From Oreohelix idahoensis (taxonomy: Eukaryota > Mollusca > Gastropoda > Stylommatophora > Oreohelicidae), in NCBI GenBank assembly GCA_024509875.1, contig JAMPIV010006395.1, positions 124,001-188,000 of the forward strand: a stretch of 64,000 nucleotides of DNA, read 5' to 3'. Below, in pieces: positions 1-10,699 of the stretch. The number at the start of each line of letters is the position of its first letter. The first letter of the stretch is position 1. Below the pieces are notes generated by a model. That model was not told the origin of the DNA and ran no database searches. It saw only the letters and a list, made by a program, of their open reading frames with translations. The position numbers were made by a program, and so were the translations under genes.

Positions 1-175
1 CTTTTACACTGGGGATTTGAGAACAAGGACTGCCTTGTAATGCTATCAGCAGCTTTCCTCCGTGTGTGTCCTATCAATTTCCAGCATCATCGTCTCATTC
101 CGTTTTCCACTTTTGCCAGTCTCGCCAGTCATCACCCACATTGGTGATCTCATTGTGCCATTTCAATCGATTATG
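1..175 (-). mobile_element. RTE-family LINE 3' fragment (family A)
   Basis: Read on the minus strand this matches the 3' coding end of the large LINE at 2110-5335, for example the shared stretch 'AACAAGGACTGC..TGTAATGCTATCA' followed by the GTGTGTCCTATC region. It is a truncated copy of the segment coding for the LINE C-terminus and runs off the window edge. No intact reading frame remains. Confidence 0.75.
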
Positions 176-589
176 TGTTCATTTTTATATTTTGAAGCAA
201 CACAATTATTTAGTATTGTATTGTACTACACTGTATAAGCTACATTATACTAGGCTGTATTACACAGAAGTCTGTTCTATTTATGATTTTGATAAGTTTA
301 TTATTTTTGCAATCATCAATCTGAAGCAGCTAAAGTTAGCTTGTGCATGGGGTTATCACATCATGTAAAAGAAATTGCAACAGAAAACATCATTGTGAGA
401 GCACATGTAGCTTTTTTGCAAGATTTTTCTAAGACATCTAAATGCAGTTGTGCTCCTTGTGCTTTAACAAGTGAAGCAGAACAAATTATTATCTTAATTC
501 TTAGTTGATTGCTTCATTGTCTGATATCATGGATTGCCATGAAGCTGAAAGGCTGGTGAAATTCTAGACAGATATCATGATTGAATGTA
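176..589. other. Intergenic, nothing recognised
   Basis: AT-rich sequence between a LINE fragment and a minisatellite. The short open frames here have no recognisable motif. Confidence 0.5.
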
Positions 590-1030
590 GTTGTGAACAG
601 TTATGGCAGTGTGAATGTTGTGAACAGACATGACAGTGTGAAAATTGTGACAGACGTGACAGTGAGAAAGTTGTGACAGTGTGAAAGTTGTGAACAGGCA
701 TGACAAAGTGAAAGTTGTGAATGGGCATGACAGTGTGAAAGTTGTGAACAGTCATGACAGTGTGAAAGATGTGAACAGTCATGACAGTGTGAAAGTTATG
801 AACAGTCATGACAGTGTGAAAGATGTGAACAGTCATGACAGTGTGAAAGTTGTGAGCCGTCATGACAGTGTGAAAACTGTGAACAGTCAAGACAGTGTGA
901 AAGTAGTGAACAGACATGATAGTATGACAGTTATGAACAGACATGATAGTGTACAAGCTGTGAACAGACCTGACAGTGTGTAAACTGTGAACAGACATAA
1001 CAATGTAAAAGTTGTTGACGGATGTGGCAG
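590..1030. repeat. 27-bp minisatellite, about 16 copies
   Basis: The unit is GACAGTGTGAAAGTTGTGAA plus CAGTCAT, repeated head to tail with point changes. The period of 27 is a multiple of three, so both strands stay open over about 100 to 160 codons. These are repeat artefacts rather than genes. Confidence 0.9.
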
Positions 1031-1149
1031 TAACTGTTCTGGACAAGTGTCATTTCATTCAATCAACCTTTCCCTCCCCTTTCCCTCCCTGTGGAGTATG
1101 AAGCCACCACTACATACAACCCCCTTAAGGAAGCCTGCATCTAATCATT

Positions 1150-1255
1150 AATCTTCTCATGTTGCAGTGATTCCTGTAGCAATTTATTGTACATGATGAT
1201 GTTACTAGCTGCCTCTTACAACATGCCCGAAGGAGCAGTGCACTTATTCGTTCTT
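1150..1255 (-). mobile_element. SINE family A fragment
   Basis: The reverse complement carries the family A core seen elsewhere in the window: a GAGGC..CTAGTAACATCATCATG stretch followed by AAATTGCTACAGGAATCACTGC. It is degraded and lacks clear ends. Confidence 0.5.
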
Positions 1256-1502
1256 TGTCCTGTCAGCGACCCCCAGAGTACTACACTGGCCTGGACAGAT
1301 GTGGCAGTATGACAGTTCTGGAAAGATGCATATACACACATACCTGAAAGCTTTTGTCTTATCCAACCACAACCCAGCTAGGAGTGATCCTAGCACACCC
1401 ATCAGTACAATGGTTAAACCAATACTTCCAGCAGTTTCTCCTTGACCCTGGCAATAAAAAGAAGAAGAAAAGGTACCAGAACAGTTAATAAGTAAAGATG
1501 AC

Positions 1503-1595
1503 CAGGCAAAATAAATTTATATTTATGTGTTGTCAGGCAAAATAAATTTATGTTTATGTGTTGTCAGGCAAAATAAATTTATATTTATGCGTTGA
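1503..1595. repeat. 31-bp tandem repeat, 3 copies
   Basis: Three nearly identical copies of a unit starting CAGGCAAAATAAATTTATAT begin at 1503, 1534 and 1565. Few differences separate the copies, so the array is recent. No coding function is apparent. Confidence 0.9.
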
Positions 1596-1734
1596 GGCAA
1601 TGTGTAGTTCCCAGAGGTTTCTAAGGAGAATTTGTTGCAAGGGTAAAAGAGAGGATAACTCAAACCGTGAGGATCGCTACAAACAAACAAGGAGATAACA
1701 AAAGATTGGGACTACCGTTTCTTTAAGCATGTCA

Positions 1735-1850
1735 TTATAGGTGATTACTGTGAGGTTGTGATGAGGCTGGAGACCTTATTATGTAAAACAGATTGCTACA
1801 GAAACTGCTGCTACAAAAGCACATGAAATGGCTGTATGCAGTGTGCGAAA
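1735..1850 (+). mobile_element. SINE family A copy
   Basis: Carries the family A core: TGAGGTTGTGATGAGGCTGG, then TTATTATGTAAAACAGATTGC and ACAGAAACTGCTGCTACAAAAG. Related copies lie near 7.1, 14.7, 24.6, 48.3, 54.3 and 63.6 kb. The 3' part of the element is missing or decayed. Confidence 0.65.
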
Positions 1851-2119
1851 CAAAAAAGAAGATTGATTGATTGATGTGTTGAAGTAAACTTAAATAGAAA
1901 AGTTGCTTCATAAACAAATACCACTTCACAAAATCACTGGCCCTCTCAATAACACTGCTCTTCTCACTCGCTACTTGCCACCAACTGCCCCTTTCAACAC
2001 ACTTCCCTGCCCATTCATTCCCCGCTACAAACCCATGAATTCCTTTCACACGCCCTGCTGAACACAATTTACTACCATACAACTTACTACTTGGGTGGAC
2101 ACTAGCTCAGAACATTCAT

Positions 2120-3730
2120 TCATAACCCTCCACTTCCAAAGGAGCATAGGCCTTCAACAAACACATGCCAAGTCCTCCTGTTACGTGCCATCATCTCAAG
2201 TTCCTCCCACGTTCTCCTTATTATTTTCATCTCTGTTTCCAGCTCTCTTCTCCATGTGCTTCTTGGTCTACCTCTGCCTCTCTTGCCCTGGGGGTTCCAG
2301 AACAAGGACTGCATTGTAATGCTATCAACAGGTTTCCTCAGTGTGTGTCCTATCCATCGCCATCGTCGTCTTCTCATCTCTTGTTCCACTGGCACTTGTC
2401 TAGTTCTTGTCATCAGTTCCACGTTGGTAACCTTGTCATACCATTTTAATCCCTCTATTCTACGCAAGCACCCATTTATGAAAGTCTATGGCTTTTTGGT
2501 TGTTGTCTTTGTTGTTCTCCATGTCTCAGAGCCATACAACAGGACTGACACATATGAGTTGAAGATTCTTATTTTCGTGTTGGATCCGATTTCTCTTGAT
2601 CTCCATATATTTCCCAATGCAATGAAAGCTCCTCTTGCTTTTTGTATTCTTATTTTGATATCACTGTCTGTCCCTCCAACTTTGTCTATATTGCTGCCAA
2701 GATATGCGTACGATTCTTCATCTTGTATTGGTGCTTCTTCAAGTTCAACCCTGTTTTCATTACCTGTATTTTTTCTCATCATCTTTGTCTTTTCCCTGTG
2801 TATTTTCAGACCCAATTGCTGTGACCTCTCATCGAGTGTTTTCAGTTTGTCCTGCATCTGATTACGGCTATGGGACAGAAGAGCCAAGTCATCAGCAAAA
2901 TCAAGATCATCCAACTGCTTAGTCAGAGTCCATTGGATTCCATTTCTGTTGTGTGTTGTTGATGTTCTCATAACCCAGTCTATTGCTAATAAAAAAGAAA
3001 TGGAGACAAGAGGCATCCCTGTTGCACTCCTGTTCTTATCCCTAATGGTTCTGTAAGCTGTCCTTCATGAAGAACTCTGCATGCCATGTCTTCATATGTT
3101 TTCCTTTTTTAAATTAATGATCTTCAGGGGAACTCCATAATGCCTCATCAATTTCCAAAGTGATTCTCTGTCTACACTGTCAAATGCCTTTTCGTAGTCC
3201 ACAAATCCGATGTATAATGGGAAATTCCTTTCCAGACTTTGTTCAACTATTATTCTCAAAGTGGCTATCTGGTCTGTACAGGATCTGTTTTGTCGAAAAC
3301 CTGCTTGTTCATCTCTCAGTTTCTTGTCTATGGACTCTTTTAATCTCTCAAGAATAATCCTATTTAATACTTTTCCTGGCACTAACAGTAACATTATTCC
3401 TCTATAATTTGTGCACTCTTGTAAATTTCCTTTCTTAGGCAGCTTAACCAGATATCCTTCCTTCCATTCTGCTGGTATCTCTTCCTTTTCACAGACTTTA
3501 TCAAGTAATTTATATAACATCTCTGTAGCCGTGTCGATATCTGCTTTGATGGCCTCTGCTGGAATGCCATCAGGTCCAGACACTTTTCCATCTCTTAGAA
3601 GCTTTATGGCTTTCTTTATTTCTTCCTTCGTTGGTCTTTCACCGTTAATTTGTTGCTCTTCTTCTGCTGGCTGGATGTCCGGCGGGTTTTGTGGAGCTGG
3701 TCTATTGAGAAATCCTCAAAATATTCTGTC
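2120..3730 (-). pseudogene. LINE reverse transcriptase, broken
   Basis: RT domain of the same element in several pieces. The piece at 3092-3583 holds SGPDGIPAEAIK, LPKKGN.QECTNYRGI, DEQAGFRQNRSCTDQI and FVDYEKAFDSVDR, corresponding to the RT fingers and motif A. A frameshifted stretch near 3020-3100 holds the GVQQGCLLSP motif. The piece at 2486-3016 holds the catalytic FADD box (LDFADDLALLSH) and the YLGS thumb motif. A stop near 2480 separates the last piece, 2120-2467, which holds RRRWRWIGHTLRKP and RGRPRSTWRRE, the usual C-terminal tail of this LINE type. The breaks are scattered substitutions and indels, as in an old copy. Confidence 0.85.
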
Positions 3731-5250
3731 CACCTCTTCATTTGCTCTTGTATATTGCTGAGCAGTTTTCCATTCTTGTCTTTTATGAGGCAACTTGTTT
3801 GCTTGTATTTCCCTGTCAGCTTATTTGTGCTGTTGTACAGTTCTCTCATATTTCGTTTGGCTGCAGCATCTTCTGCCTCTCTTGCCAACTCCTCAGTATA
3901 CTTCCTCTTGTCTCTTTTGATACTTCTTTTTACTTCTTTGTTTGCTTCTGTGTACACTTCTTGAGCGTTGGCTTTGGAACTTCTGGTTTTGCTTGTGTTT
4001 AAATCTGCTTTCTTGTTTTTTCTGTCTTTTATCTTATTGATGGTTTCTGTTGTTATCCATGCTTTTTGTTGTCGTTCCCTTTTCCCCAGTGATTCTTCAC
4101 ATGTCTCATTCCATACCGTTTTGATTTGCTGCCAATAGTCTTCTGTACTCTCTACATCTTCCAGCTGTTGGAGCCCTTGGAATTTGTTGGATATTGTGAC
4201 CGCAAATTTGTCTCTTGTTTCTTGATTTCTTAGATGTCCTACATTGAATTGTTGTCTATAACTTTGCATTGTTGCATATCTCTTGAGTTTCATTTTTACT
4301 TTGGCTATCAGAAGGTGGTGATCTGATGCCACATCTGCTCCTCTATATACCTTTACATCCTGCAATGATGATCTAAACTTCTTGTTTATGCATATATGAT
4401 CAATCTGATTTTCTGTTCTATGGTCTGGTGATATCCATGTTGCCTTGTGTATTCTCTTATGTGGAAACATGCTTCCTCCTATAGCCAGTTGATTTGAAGC
4501 ACAGAAGTTTGAGAATAGTTCCCCGTTTTCATTCATTATTCCTAGCCCCTGTTTTCCCATGACTTCTTCAAAGCCGGTGTTGACTGTACTTATCTTTGCA
4601 TTCATGTCACCCATAAAAATTGTGATGTCTCTTCTTTTTACTTTTTCCATAATTTCCTGTAGTCTAGTATAAAATGCTTCTTTCACAGACTCTTCTTTGT
4701 CATTAGTTGGTGCATAACATTGGATGACATTTACATTTATTTTCTTTTTAGCTGTTTTAATAGTAGCTGTTATTATTCTGGATCCAACGGCTTCCCATTC
4801 AATGAGTGCTTTCTGTGCTTCTTTAGATAACGTAAGAGCTACGCCTTCACTGTGGTGTGAACTTTCGTCTTCATGTCCTGAGGACAGCACCAATTCACCT
4901 GTGATGAGTTTCTTCATGTCTACCCCCTTCCACTTTGTTTCACACAGTCCCAGAACCTCGATTTTATATTCCCTCATCTCTGCTGCTACTTGTGCCACTT
5001 TCCCTTGTTCGTTTAATGTCTGAACATTCCAGGTGCCAAATCTGGAAGTTCTCCTAGAAGAAAGAAGTTTAGTCAGTAACACAGACTCCTTTCGGCTTTC
5101 CCTGTGTTGCATCATACACCTCCCTGCGAGTGGACCTTCCCCTGTCTTGGATGGCTGTGTTTTATTTTCTTTAATTGACTTGTCCATGTTTGCTGAAGTT
5201 TTTTGTGGTTTAAATTTTTTACAGGATGGGGTAACTGGCCCCATGCCCAA
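3616..5250 (-). pseudogene. LINE APE-type endonuclease and RT N-terminus
   Basis: This 544-codon open frame is the first half of the LINE polyprotein. After about 70 basic N-terminal residues comes an apurinic-endonuclease-like nuclease domain, roughly residues 70 to 330. The visible motifs are GTWNVQTLN (the metal-binding N), LGLCETKW (catalytic E), YAPTND, FMGDMNAK (the GDxN motif) and ASDHHLLIAK (the terminal SDH). A basic linker with coiled-coil character follows. The frame then leaves the true reading frame near 3715, where continuation into the RT domain is found in another frame. The protein nicks target DNA to prime reverse transcription. The first ATG lies in the conserved leader and gives MGMGPVTP. 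Confidence 0.85.
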
Positions 5251-5342
5251 CCCTCCTTAGTCACTTTTTACGACATGCTTGGCAGGGAACAGTGTTACTA
5301 TTCTTTGCTCCCCGGTAACACACGGGTGGGCTTAGAACATAA
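5222..5342 (-). promoter_or_regulatory. Conserved LINE 5' leader with hairpin
   Basis: On the minus strand the LINE begins with a leader containing ACCCGTGTGTTACCGGGG, then ATGTCGTAAAAAGTGACTAA and GGAGGG. Nearly the same leader occurs at 43800-43925. GTCG..TGAC here (GTCG..CGAC in the other copy) can form a short stem. A similar module is, as I recall, widespread at the 5' ends of invertebrate retroposons. I infer a promoter or RNA-structure role; it is not shown. Confidence 0.55.
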
Positions 5343-5439
5343 ATTGTTGCAAAATTGCAAGAGCCAATGCACTCGCGAGAACCCGTGCCTACCAAAAATA
5401 GCTCCCACCTGAGCAGAGGACCATTCATACAACAACTAC

Positions 5440-5640
5440 ACTAAACTTGACAAACATCAAAGATTAAAAACTGGAGGAAGATCCAAAAATGCACGGAGAA
5501 GACAATTAGAGACAGATCTCAAAATAAAAATAAAAAAAAAGGAGTCATGGAAAGAATTTGAAGGATGGCAGAAGACAGGTGGGTGTGGCATGAACTGCTT
5601 GAAGGCATATGATCTATAGGGACCTGATGGAAGTCTCATG
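5440..5640 (+). mobile_element. RTE family A 3' fragment
   Basis: Plus-strand remnant of the LINE C-terminal coding region. It encodes the GRSKNARRRQLETDLK and SWKEFEGW-type tail that matches the end of the 2110-5335 element. It lies about 100 bp beyond the 5' end of that LINE, in opposite orientation. Confidence 0.65.
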
Positions 5641-6795
5641 TTTACAGTGACATGTGTGAAATATTTTTTTTAAATTTGTTATTTTAATATTGGCAAACAT
5701 CCCATTCAACCTCTGGTGGGTTATAATTAGGATATATAGTGTTTTCAATTCCAAATAAGATGAATAACTACCAATGTGGGAAAGTGGCATCACACCTTTC
5801 AAATCGTTGTAAATATGGCAAATCAAAAGTAAAAATTGTGCTTGTATGTTAAAAAAAAAACCAAACAAACCAAAACGAGATAAAGCAAAACCAAACCAAC
5901 AAAAACACCAAATAAAAATAATATCCAGGGGGAGGGGTATAAAGGCCTGGTATTTACAGTTAAATATTTAATTGACTTTCACTTGCCATAAGTCATATGT
6001 ATTGTAAGAACATCATCAGACCTTCACTTTCCCAATTACTACATATTAACTTTGTTCTTGTTAAATACTGTTTGACTAAATTATGCAGTTCCCTAGTTTG
6101 AAGTGTGTGAAGTATATGTAAGGGAGGATTATAAAACATCTCATTTACTAGCATATGATTTTAACTGTCAAGGAAAGCAAGTTAATTTGCTTGTTATTGT
6201 CTTTTGACTAATTTCACTGATAACTTTTTCTGCCGCGTGAGTTGTCTTGTGCACCTAAATACAGTACATTATCACTCCAGAGCCATCCAGTGTGCCTATT
6301 TGGTTCTGGCCAGATTTGTTCATGTATGCACTTTACACAATATAGAACAAACTTATATGTTGCATATAAGACTTACAACATTGCAAAATGTTCTGCAGCA
6401 AAATTTACAACGATTTTATACATATTATGAAACATTTTTCATGCAACTACCGTATAGCATTTACTGCTTGGTTTTTAAAACATCACCTAGGGAAAAGATT
6501 GCCATCCATTTTGATGCGTGGGTTTTAAAACCTAAATATCATCTTTAATAGAACGAGTTAAATGTCACAATGACAGCAATTTTCAGAGTATCATTCCCAC
6601 AGACATCATCTTTGTTACAAATATCACGAACATAGACACACTATACAGTAACTCACTGGGAAATAGCTGAGAACTATTGCATTGAGTAGGGTTGACAAAG
6701 CATAAAAAGAACCAGTGTTTACACCTGAAACAATCAATAAGCAATGAACAACATGTGTAACTAACCAGATATTTTCCTGTTCTACATTTATTAAG
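5641..6795. other. Intergenic, nothing recognised
   Basis: AT-rich sequence with A-rich runs near 5850-5910. No coding, RNA or repeat signal that I can support. Confidence 0.5.
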
Positions 6796-6799
6796 ATCA

Positions 6800-6990
6800 T
6801 TCTAAGTCCTTGTGTTTCGTGCCATCAGCTCAATATCTTTCCATGTCTTCCGTATCATTTTCACATCTGCCTCCCATTCTCATCTCCATATGTTTGTATT
6901 TGTCTCCCTCTATCTCTCTTACTCTGGGGATTTGAGAACAAGGACTGCCTTGTAATGCTATCAGCAGGTTTCCTCAATGTGTGTAAGTTG
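6800..6990 (-). mobile_element. RTE family A 3' fragment
   Basis: On the minus strand this matches the same C-terminal LINE segment as 1-175: the AAGTCCTTGTGTT/CGTGCCATCA.CTCA region, then TTGAGAACAAGGACTGCC. It ends abruptly near 6990. Confidence 0.75.
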
Positions 6991-7084
6991 TGCCCCACAC
7001 AACATAATTTAACATATATTATCAAAGCCCACAGGGACTCTGATGGACACATAATGAATAGGATGACTGCTCACTCAGGCATGC

Positions 7085-7255
7085 TACAACAGGTGACTAA
7101 AATGAGGTTGAGCATGAGGCTGACAACCTCATCATTTAAAACAACCTGCTACTTAAACCACTATAGAAAGACTTTGTGCTTTGGTATAGGCTTCCTCAAT
7201 GTGGCCATATGTAGTGGTGACTCTAATTTCCATAAGGAGTGACAAAGGAGATGAT
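7085..7255 (+). mobile_element. SINE family A, nearly complete
   Basis: This is the best view of the family. TGAGGTTGAGCATGAGGCTG is followed by ACAACCTCATCATTTAAAAC, CTGCTACTTAAACCACTATA, TAGTGGTGACTCTAATTTCC and ATAAGGAGTGA, ending in a GATGATGATG tail. The tail resembles the 3' tails of the RTE LINEs at 45.92 and 51.77 kb, suggesting those supply its machinery. No clear A/B promoter boxes are visible. Confidence 0.7.
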
Positions 7256-7515
7256 GATGATATATCATTAAGAGGTATAGCCTGAGAGGTTGTCGATGAT
7301 GATATATTGTTAAGAGGTCTAGCCTCAGAGGTTGTCGATGATGATGATATATTATTAAGAGGTCTAGCCTGAGAGGTTGTCGATGATGAGGATATATTAT
7401 TAAGAGGTCTAGCCTGAGAGTTTGTCGATGATGATGATAAATTATTAAGAGGTGTAACCTGAGAGGTTGTTGATGATGATGATATATTATTAAGAGGTCT
7501 AAACTGAGTTCTTGT
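7255..7515. repeat. 45-bp minisatellite, about 6 copies
   Basis: The unit begins GATATATTATTAAGAGGTCT and continues AGCCTGAGAGGTTGTCGATG plus ATGAG. It starts exactly at the GAT-rich tail of the SINE and probably grew from it. The period divides by three, so the minus strand stays open; those frames are not genes. Confidence 0.9.
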
Positions 7516-7524
7516 CTCTCTGTT

Positions 7525-8390
7525 GTCAGCATGCAACATCTGTCAGATTAATGTCATCATGGAACAACTGCCATATTCATGTCATCATGTGATATCTGTC
7601 ATATTCATGTCATCATTTGACATCTGTCATATTCATGTCATAATGTGCCACCTCTCATATTCATTTCATCATGCAACTTCAGTTACATTTGTGTCATTAT
7701 GCAATATTTGTCATACTCATGTCATAATGCAACATCTGTCATATTCATATCGTCATGACAATTCTGTCATATTCATATCATCAAGCATCTATCAGATCAA
7801 TGTCATCATGCAATGTTCATCATACTCATGTCATTCAGCTACATTTGTCATACTGATATCAGCATGCAACATATCTCATGTTATCATTTTATAATTGTCC
7901 TTTTCATTTCACCTTGAAAATTATGTCATTTTCATATAATTATGCAACATTTGTCATATTCATGTCATCATGTGGATCTATCACATTCATATTATCATGA
8001 AAACTGTATGATACGCATGTCATCATGTACCATCAGTCACATTCATGTCATCATACAACATCTGTCACATTCATGCCATCATACAACATATGTCACATTC
8101 ATGTCATCATACAATATGTGTCACATTCATATTATCATGCAGTATCTGCCACATTCGTGTCATCATACAACATATGTCACATTCATGTTATCATGCAGTA
8201 TCTATGATATTCATGTCATCATACAACATCTGTCAAATTCATGTCATCATATAACAAATGTCACATTCATGTCATCATTCAACATATGTCACATTCATGT
8301 TATCATGCAGTATCTATGATATTCATGTAATCATACAACATCTGCCACATTCATGTCATCATACAACAACTGTCATATTTATCACAGATT
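7525..8390. repeat. 28-bp minisatellite, about 30 copies
   Basis: The unit is approximately CACATTCATGTCATCATACA plus ACATCTGT, with many variants. It follows directly on the 45-bp array. The same unit reappears at 14455-14670. The period of 28 rotates the frame, giving short repetitive open frames that should be ignored. Confidence 0.9.
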
Positions 8391-9640
8391 GCCTCCCCTG
8401 CTTTGCAGTAGTGGTCCACCCATGGCCAAAGTTCAAGAGTATCTAAACTGGGTAGTCAAATGTGTTTACCTTCGTTTACCTTCTCTTGGCAGAGATGTAG
8501 ATAGAAGGTTAATGACACTTCTATCTGAAGTGAATGGACCGTTCACAAGACAATTCTGAAGTCAAGAACAATGTTGCATAGGACTGAATAATTTTTAACT
8601 TATATCTGTCCGTCGCCTTTTGTGAAGAATTTAAGCAATGGTTTTTAGCCCGTTCAAGCCCCCAGCTGAGTTAATTCAGCGAATTTCCTCTTATAATGGT
8701 TGTGACAGACGAACTCATTGACCCTGAAGTGACCCTGAAGTGTTGGATGATATGGTACGACCCTTCGTAGCGACCCCTTGGATAACACCAGTGCCCCGAA
8801 TATTGTAACTTTTCGTCAAACGGGATTCTTCTTTTCACCTGGACTCATTAGCTATGCAACCGTTCCACACGTTTGCTGATTAATATGTGGACAGTTTATC
8901 TACCGTTCATTCTGGTCGTCGCATTGATTTAAGGAGAGATTAAATCACGCCCATGGACATCTCTTGAGCAATCATATGCAGTATTTTCATTAACTTGCCC
9001 AGAGGGGGCGGCGCCAGAATAAAACAGACAGCAGCGACCACGATCAAAGACACAGACTGGGGGATTTCAGGAAAGACTAGCGCCACGATCAAAGACAGTA
9101 GTGGTCCCTGAAACGAGCGACGCAAGTTCCTACAGGATTTCGCATCTCGGTGTTAAACACAGAACCGATCGCAGCAGCGAGCGGAGACACGAAGACCTGG
9201 GACGGCATCTCTCTTTAGTCTGGCGGTCAGAACCCCAAAAGTGTCCTGAGATCTAAAAAGGTGTCAGAAATTCTCATGTCCCACTCATCTTGCCTTTGAG
9301 TTAGATATATACAGACCACGTAGAAATACACTTTATCACTCGTTGGCCAGACCTTTACAGAAGCACTAGCTATATTTGAAATCTCGTTATAGATTTTCCC
9401 CTGGATTTTTATATACCGTATAGTTTCAGTGAATTCTATTTCTGTGCAAAACGGTAATATATATATTGTGTAAAGTGATCAGTGGTCTAGTTCATTCATT
9501 CTATTTCACTGGATTTTGTGTTAATTTAAATCTATTAATTAAACCATCTCAATAGTTCCAGTTATAAATGTAATGATATATCTGCTATATTATTTCCAAA
9601 AGATAATAGAGGCTGTAATGCTTAAATTATGATAGGAAAC
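8391..9640. other. Intergenic, nothing recognised
   Basis: Mixed-composition sequence with CG-containing stretches near 8950-9240. No supported gene, RNA or repeat on either strand. Confidence 0.5.
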
Positions 9641-10126
9641 TCTTTACAGAGCGATACAACAGGAAGCAATCTGATCATCAGAAGAAGTCCCCCCATCTGA
9701 CAAGTGTTTCGGCCCGATTACTCCTTTACACTCTAAGGGGGGCGGGCCCACTTGGGTCATGACTCCCAAGCGTCTCAGCTTCCTGTTGTCTTGTATCGAA
9801 AATGAACCCATTTCACTTACGGTAGCAACTTTTAATCCACAACGCCAGCCGTGGGGGCAATTGTGAAAGTAACAAAGAAAAGACAAATTATTCCGTTCGT
9901 TCCGTCGCCCTTCACAACTAAGGACACACGCTGAGACACGAGCGTGCAGCCGACGAACCTTAGCCACTGCGCGCCGCACGCCACTGAAATTCTGTACCTG
10001 ACACACTCCCTATAGTATACATCGCCTGTTGCCCCAGAGTCGCAGCCCCCTCACTAGTACACCATATAAACTCAGCGCTGTGGACTTAGAAAAATTTTGG
10101 TGTTTTCTGTACCGCAGCGTTTACCG
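9641..10126 (-). other. Possible 3' untranslated tail of nuclease fragment
   Basis: Relatively GC-rich stretch downstream of the nuclease stop codon on the minus strand. I see no second gene in it. Assignment to the same element rests only on position. Confidence 0.3.
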
Positions 10127-10696
10127 TCACGATCTCCATTGCCCACTGCGGTTGTTCCACAGCCAGCCTGATGCCTTTTCGGCAGTTTCGCTAAGCCTCT
10201 TCAGTGCCCTTGTTCTAGACTGTCCCTTCAACCCCAACAGTTTCAATAAATCATACATTGATGCAGCCACAAGCCCTCTTGCGCCCACTTCAACCACCAT
10301 GACCCTTGCACTGAATCCATCGTGTCTCAGATCCGCGGCTAGATCGCTATACTTGGCCGCTTTGAATGAATGTTGCTCGTCTAATCTGGATTCAAATGGC
10401 ACGGTCAGTTCAATCAGTATGACCTGAAGCGTTGCTGAAGAATGAAGCACTATATCCGGCCGTCTCCGCGATTTTCTGATACTCTCTGGATATGCCCCCC
10501 GTCCAGGTAGGTCTACCGCCATCTCCCAGTCGTTTGCACAGTCAAGAAGAGATGGTAAACTGCTACCAGGTTTACTCGGTTTGGGGTGTGCTGACTTTCC
10601 TGCCCTCAGAAAGTATGTGTTTGTGGTGTCTGGCCGGACTTTGCTATTCGCTTTCATTCTTGCCTGATCTATTGTCGCAGCAAGCTCATTTAGCAC
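10127..10696 (-). pseudogene. Transposon-derived restriction-like endonuclease fragment
   Basis: Open frame of 189 codons resembling a PD-(D/E)XK nuclease module that recurs in animal mobile-element proteins. RRRPDIVLHSSATLQVILIELTVPFE gives the PD...ExT signature (residues about 78 to 102), split here as RRRPDIVLHSS and VILIELTVPFE. Further on are VMVVEVGARGLVAASM, LSETAEKASGWLWNNR and a stop soon after. The nuclease would cut target DNA for a retroposon. The module stands alone: no RT is visible upstream on the minus strand, so this is a truncated copy. Its parent family is not identified; R2/CRE-like LINEs with C-terminal nucleases are one possibility. About 500 bp of possible 3' untranslated sequence follows to 9620. 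Confidence 0.6.
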
Positions 10697-10699
10697 TTA

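Larger units (their letters stand above)
2110..5335 (-). mobile_element. RTE-type LINE, near full length, defective
   Basis: Minus-strand non-LTR retrotransposon of about 3.2 kb, the usual size of RTE elements, with one open frame coding endonuclease then reverse transcriptase. The 5' end lies near 5335, where it carries a leader shared with 43657-43930. The 3' end lies near 2110 and closes with an (ATGA)n-like tail; a related copy at 51.77 kb ends in ATGATGATG. At least three frameshifts (near 3715, 3105 and 3000) and one stop (near 2480) break the frame, so the copy is dead. I assign it to RTE from the short single ORF, APE endonuclease and simple-repeat tail; a sister clade is possible. 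Confidence 0.85.

Noticed and set aside
564..1046. Long open frames on both strands across the 27-bp array
   Set aside because: The period is a multiple of three and the translated products are pure repeats, so openness is expected without coding function.
7525..8390. CRISPR-like array
   Set aside because: The repeats are contiguous without spacers and the genome is eukaryotic.
7153..8446. Several His/Ser-rich open frames
   Set aside because: They fall entirely in the 45-bp and 28-bp minisatellites.
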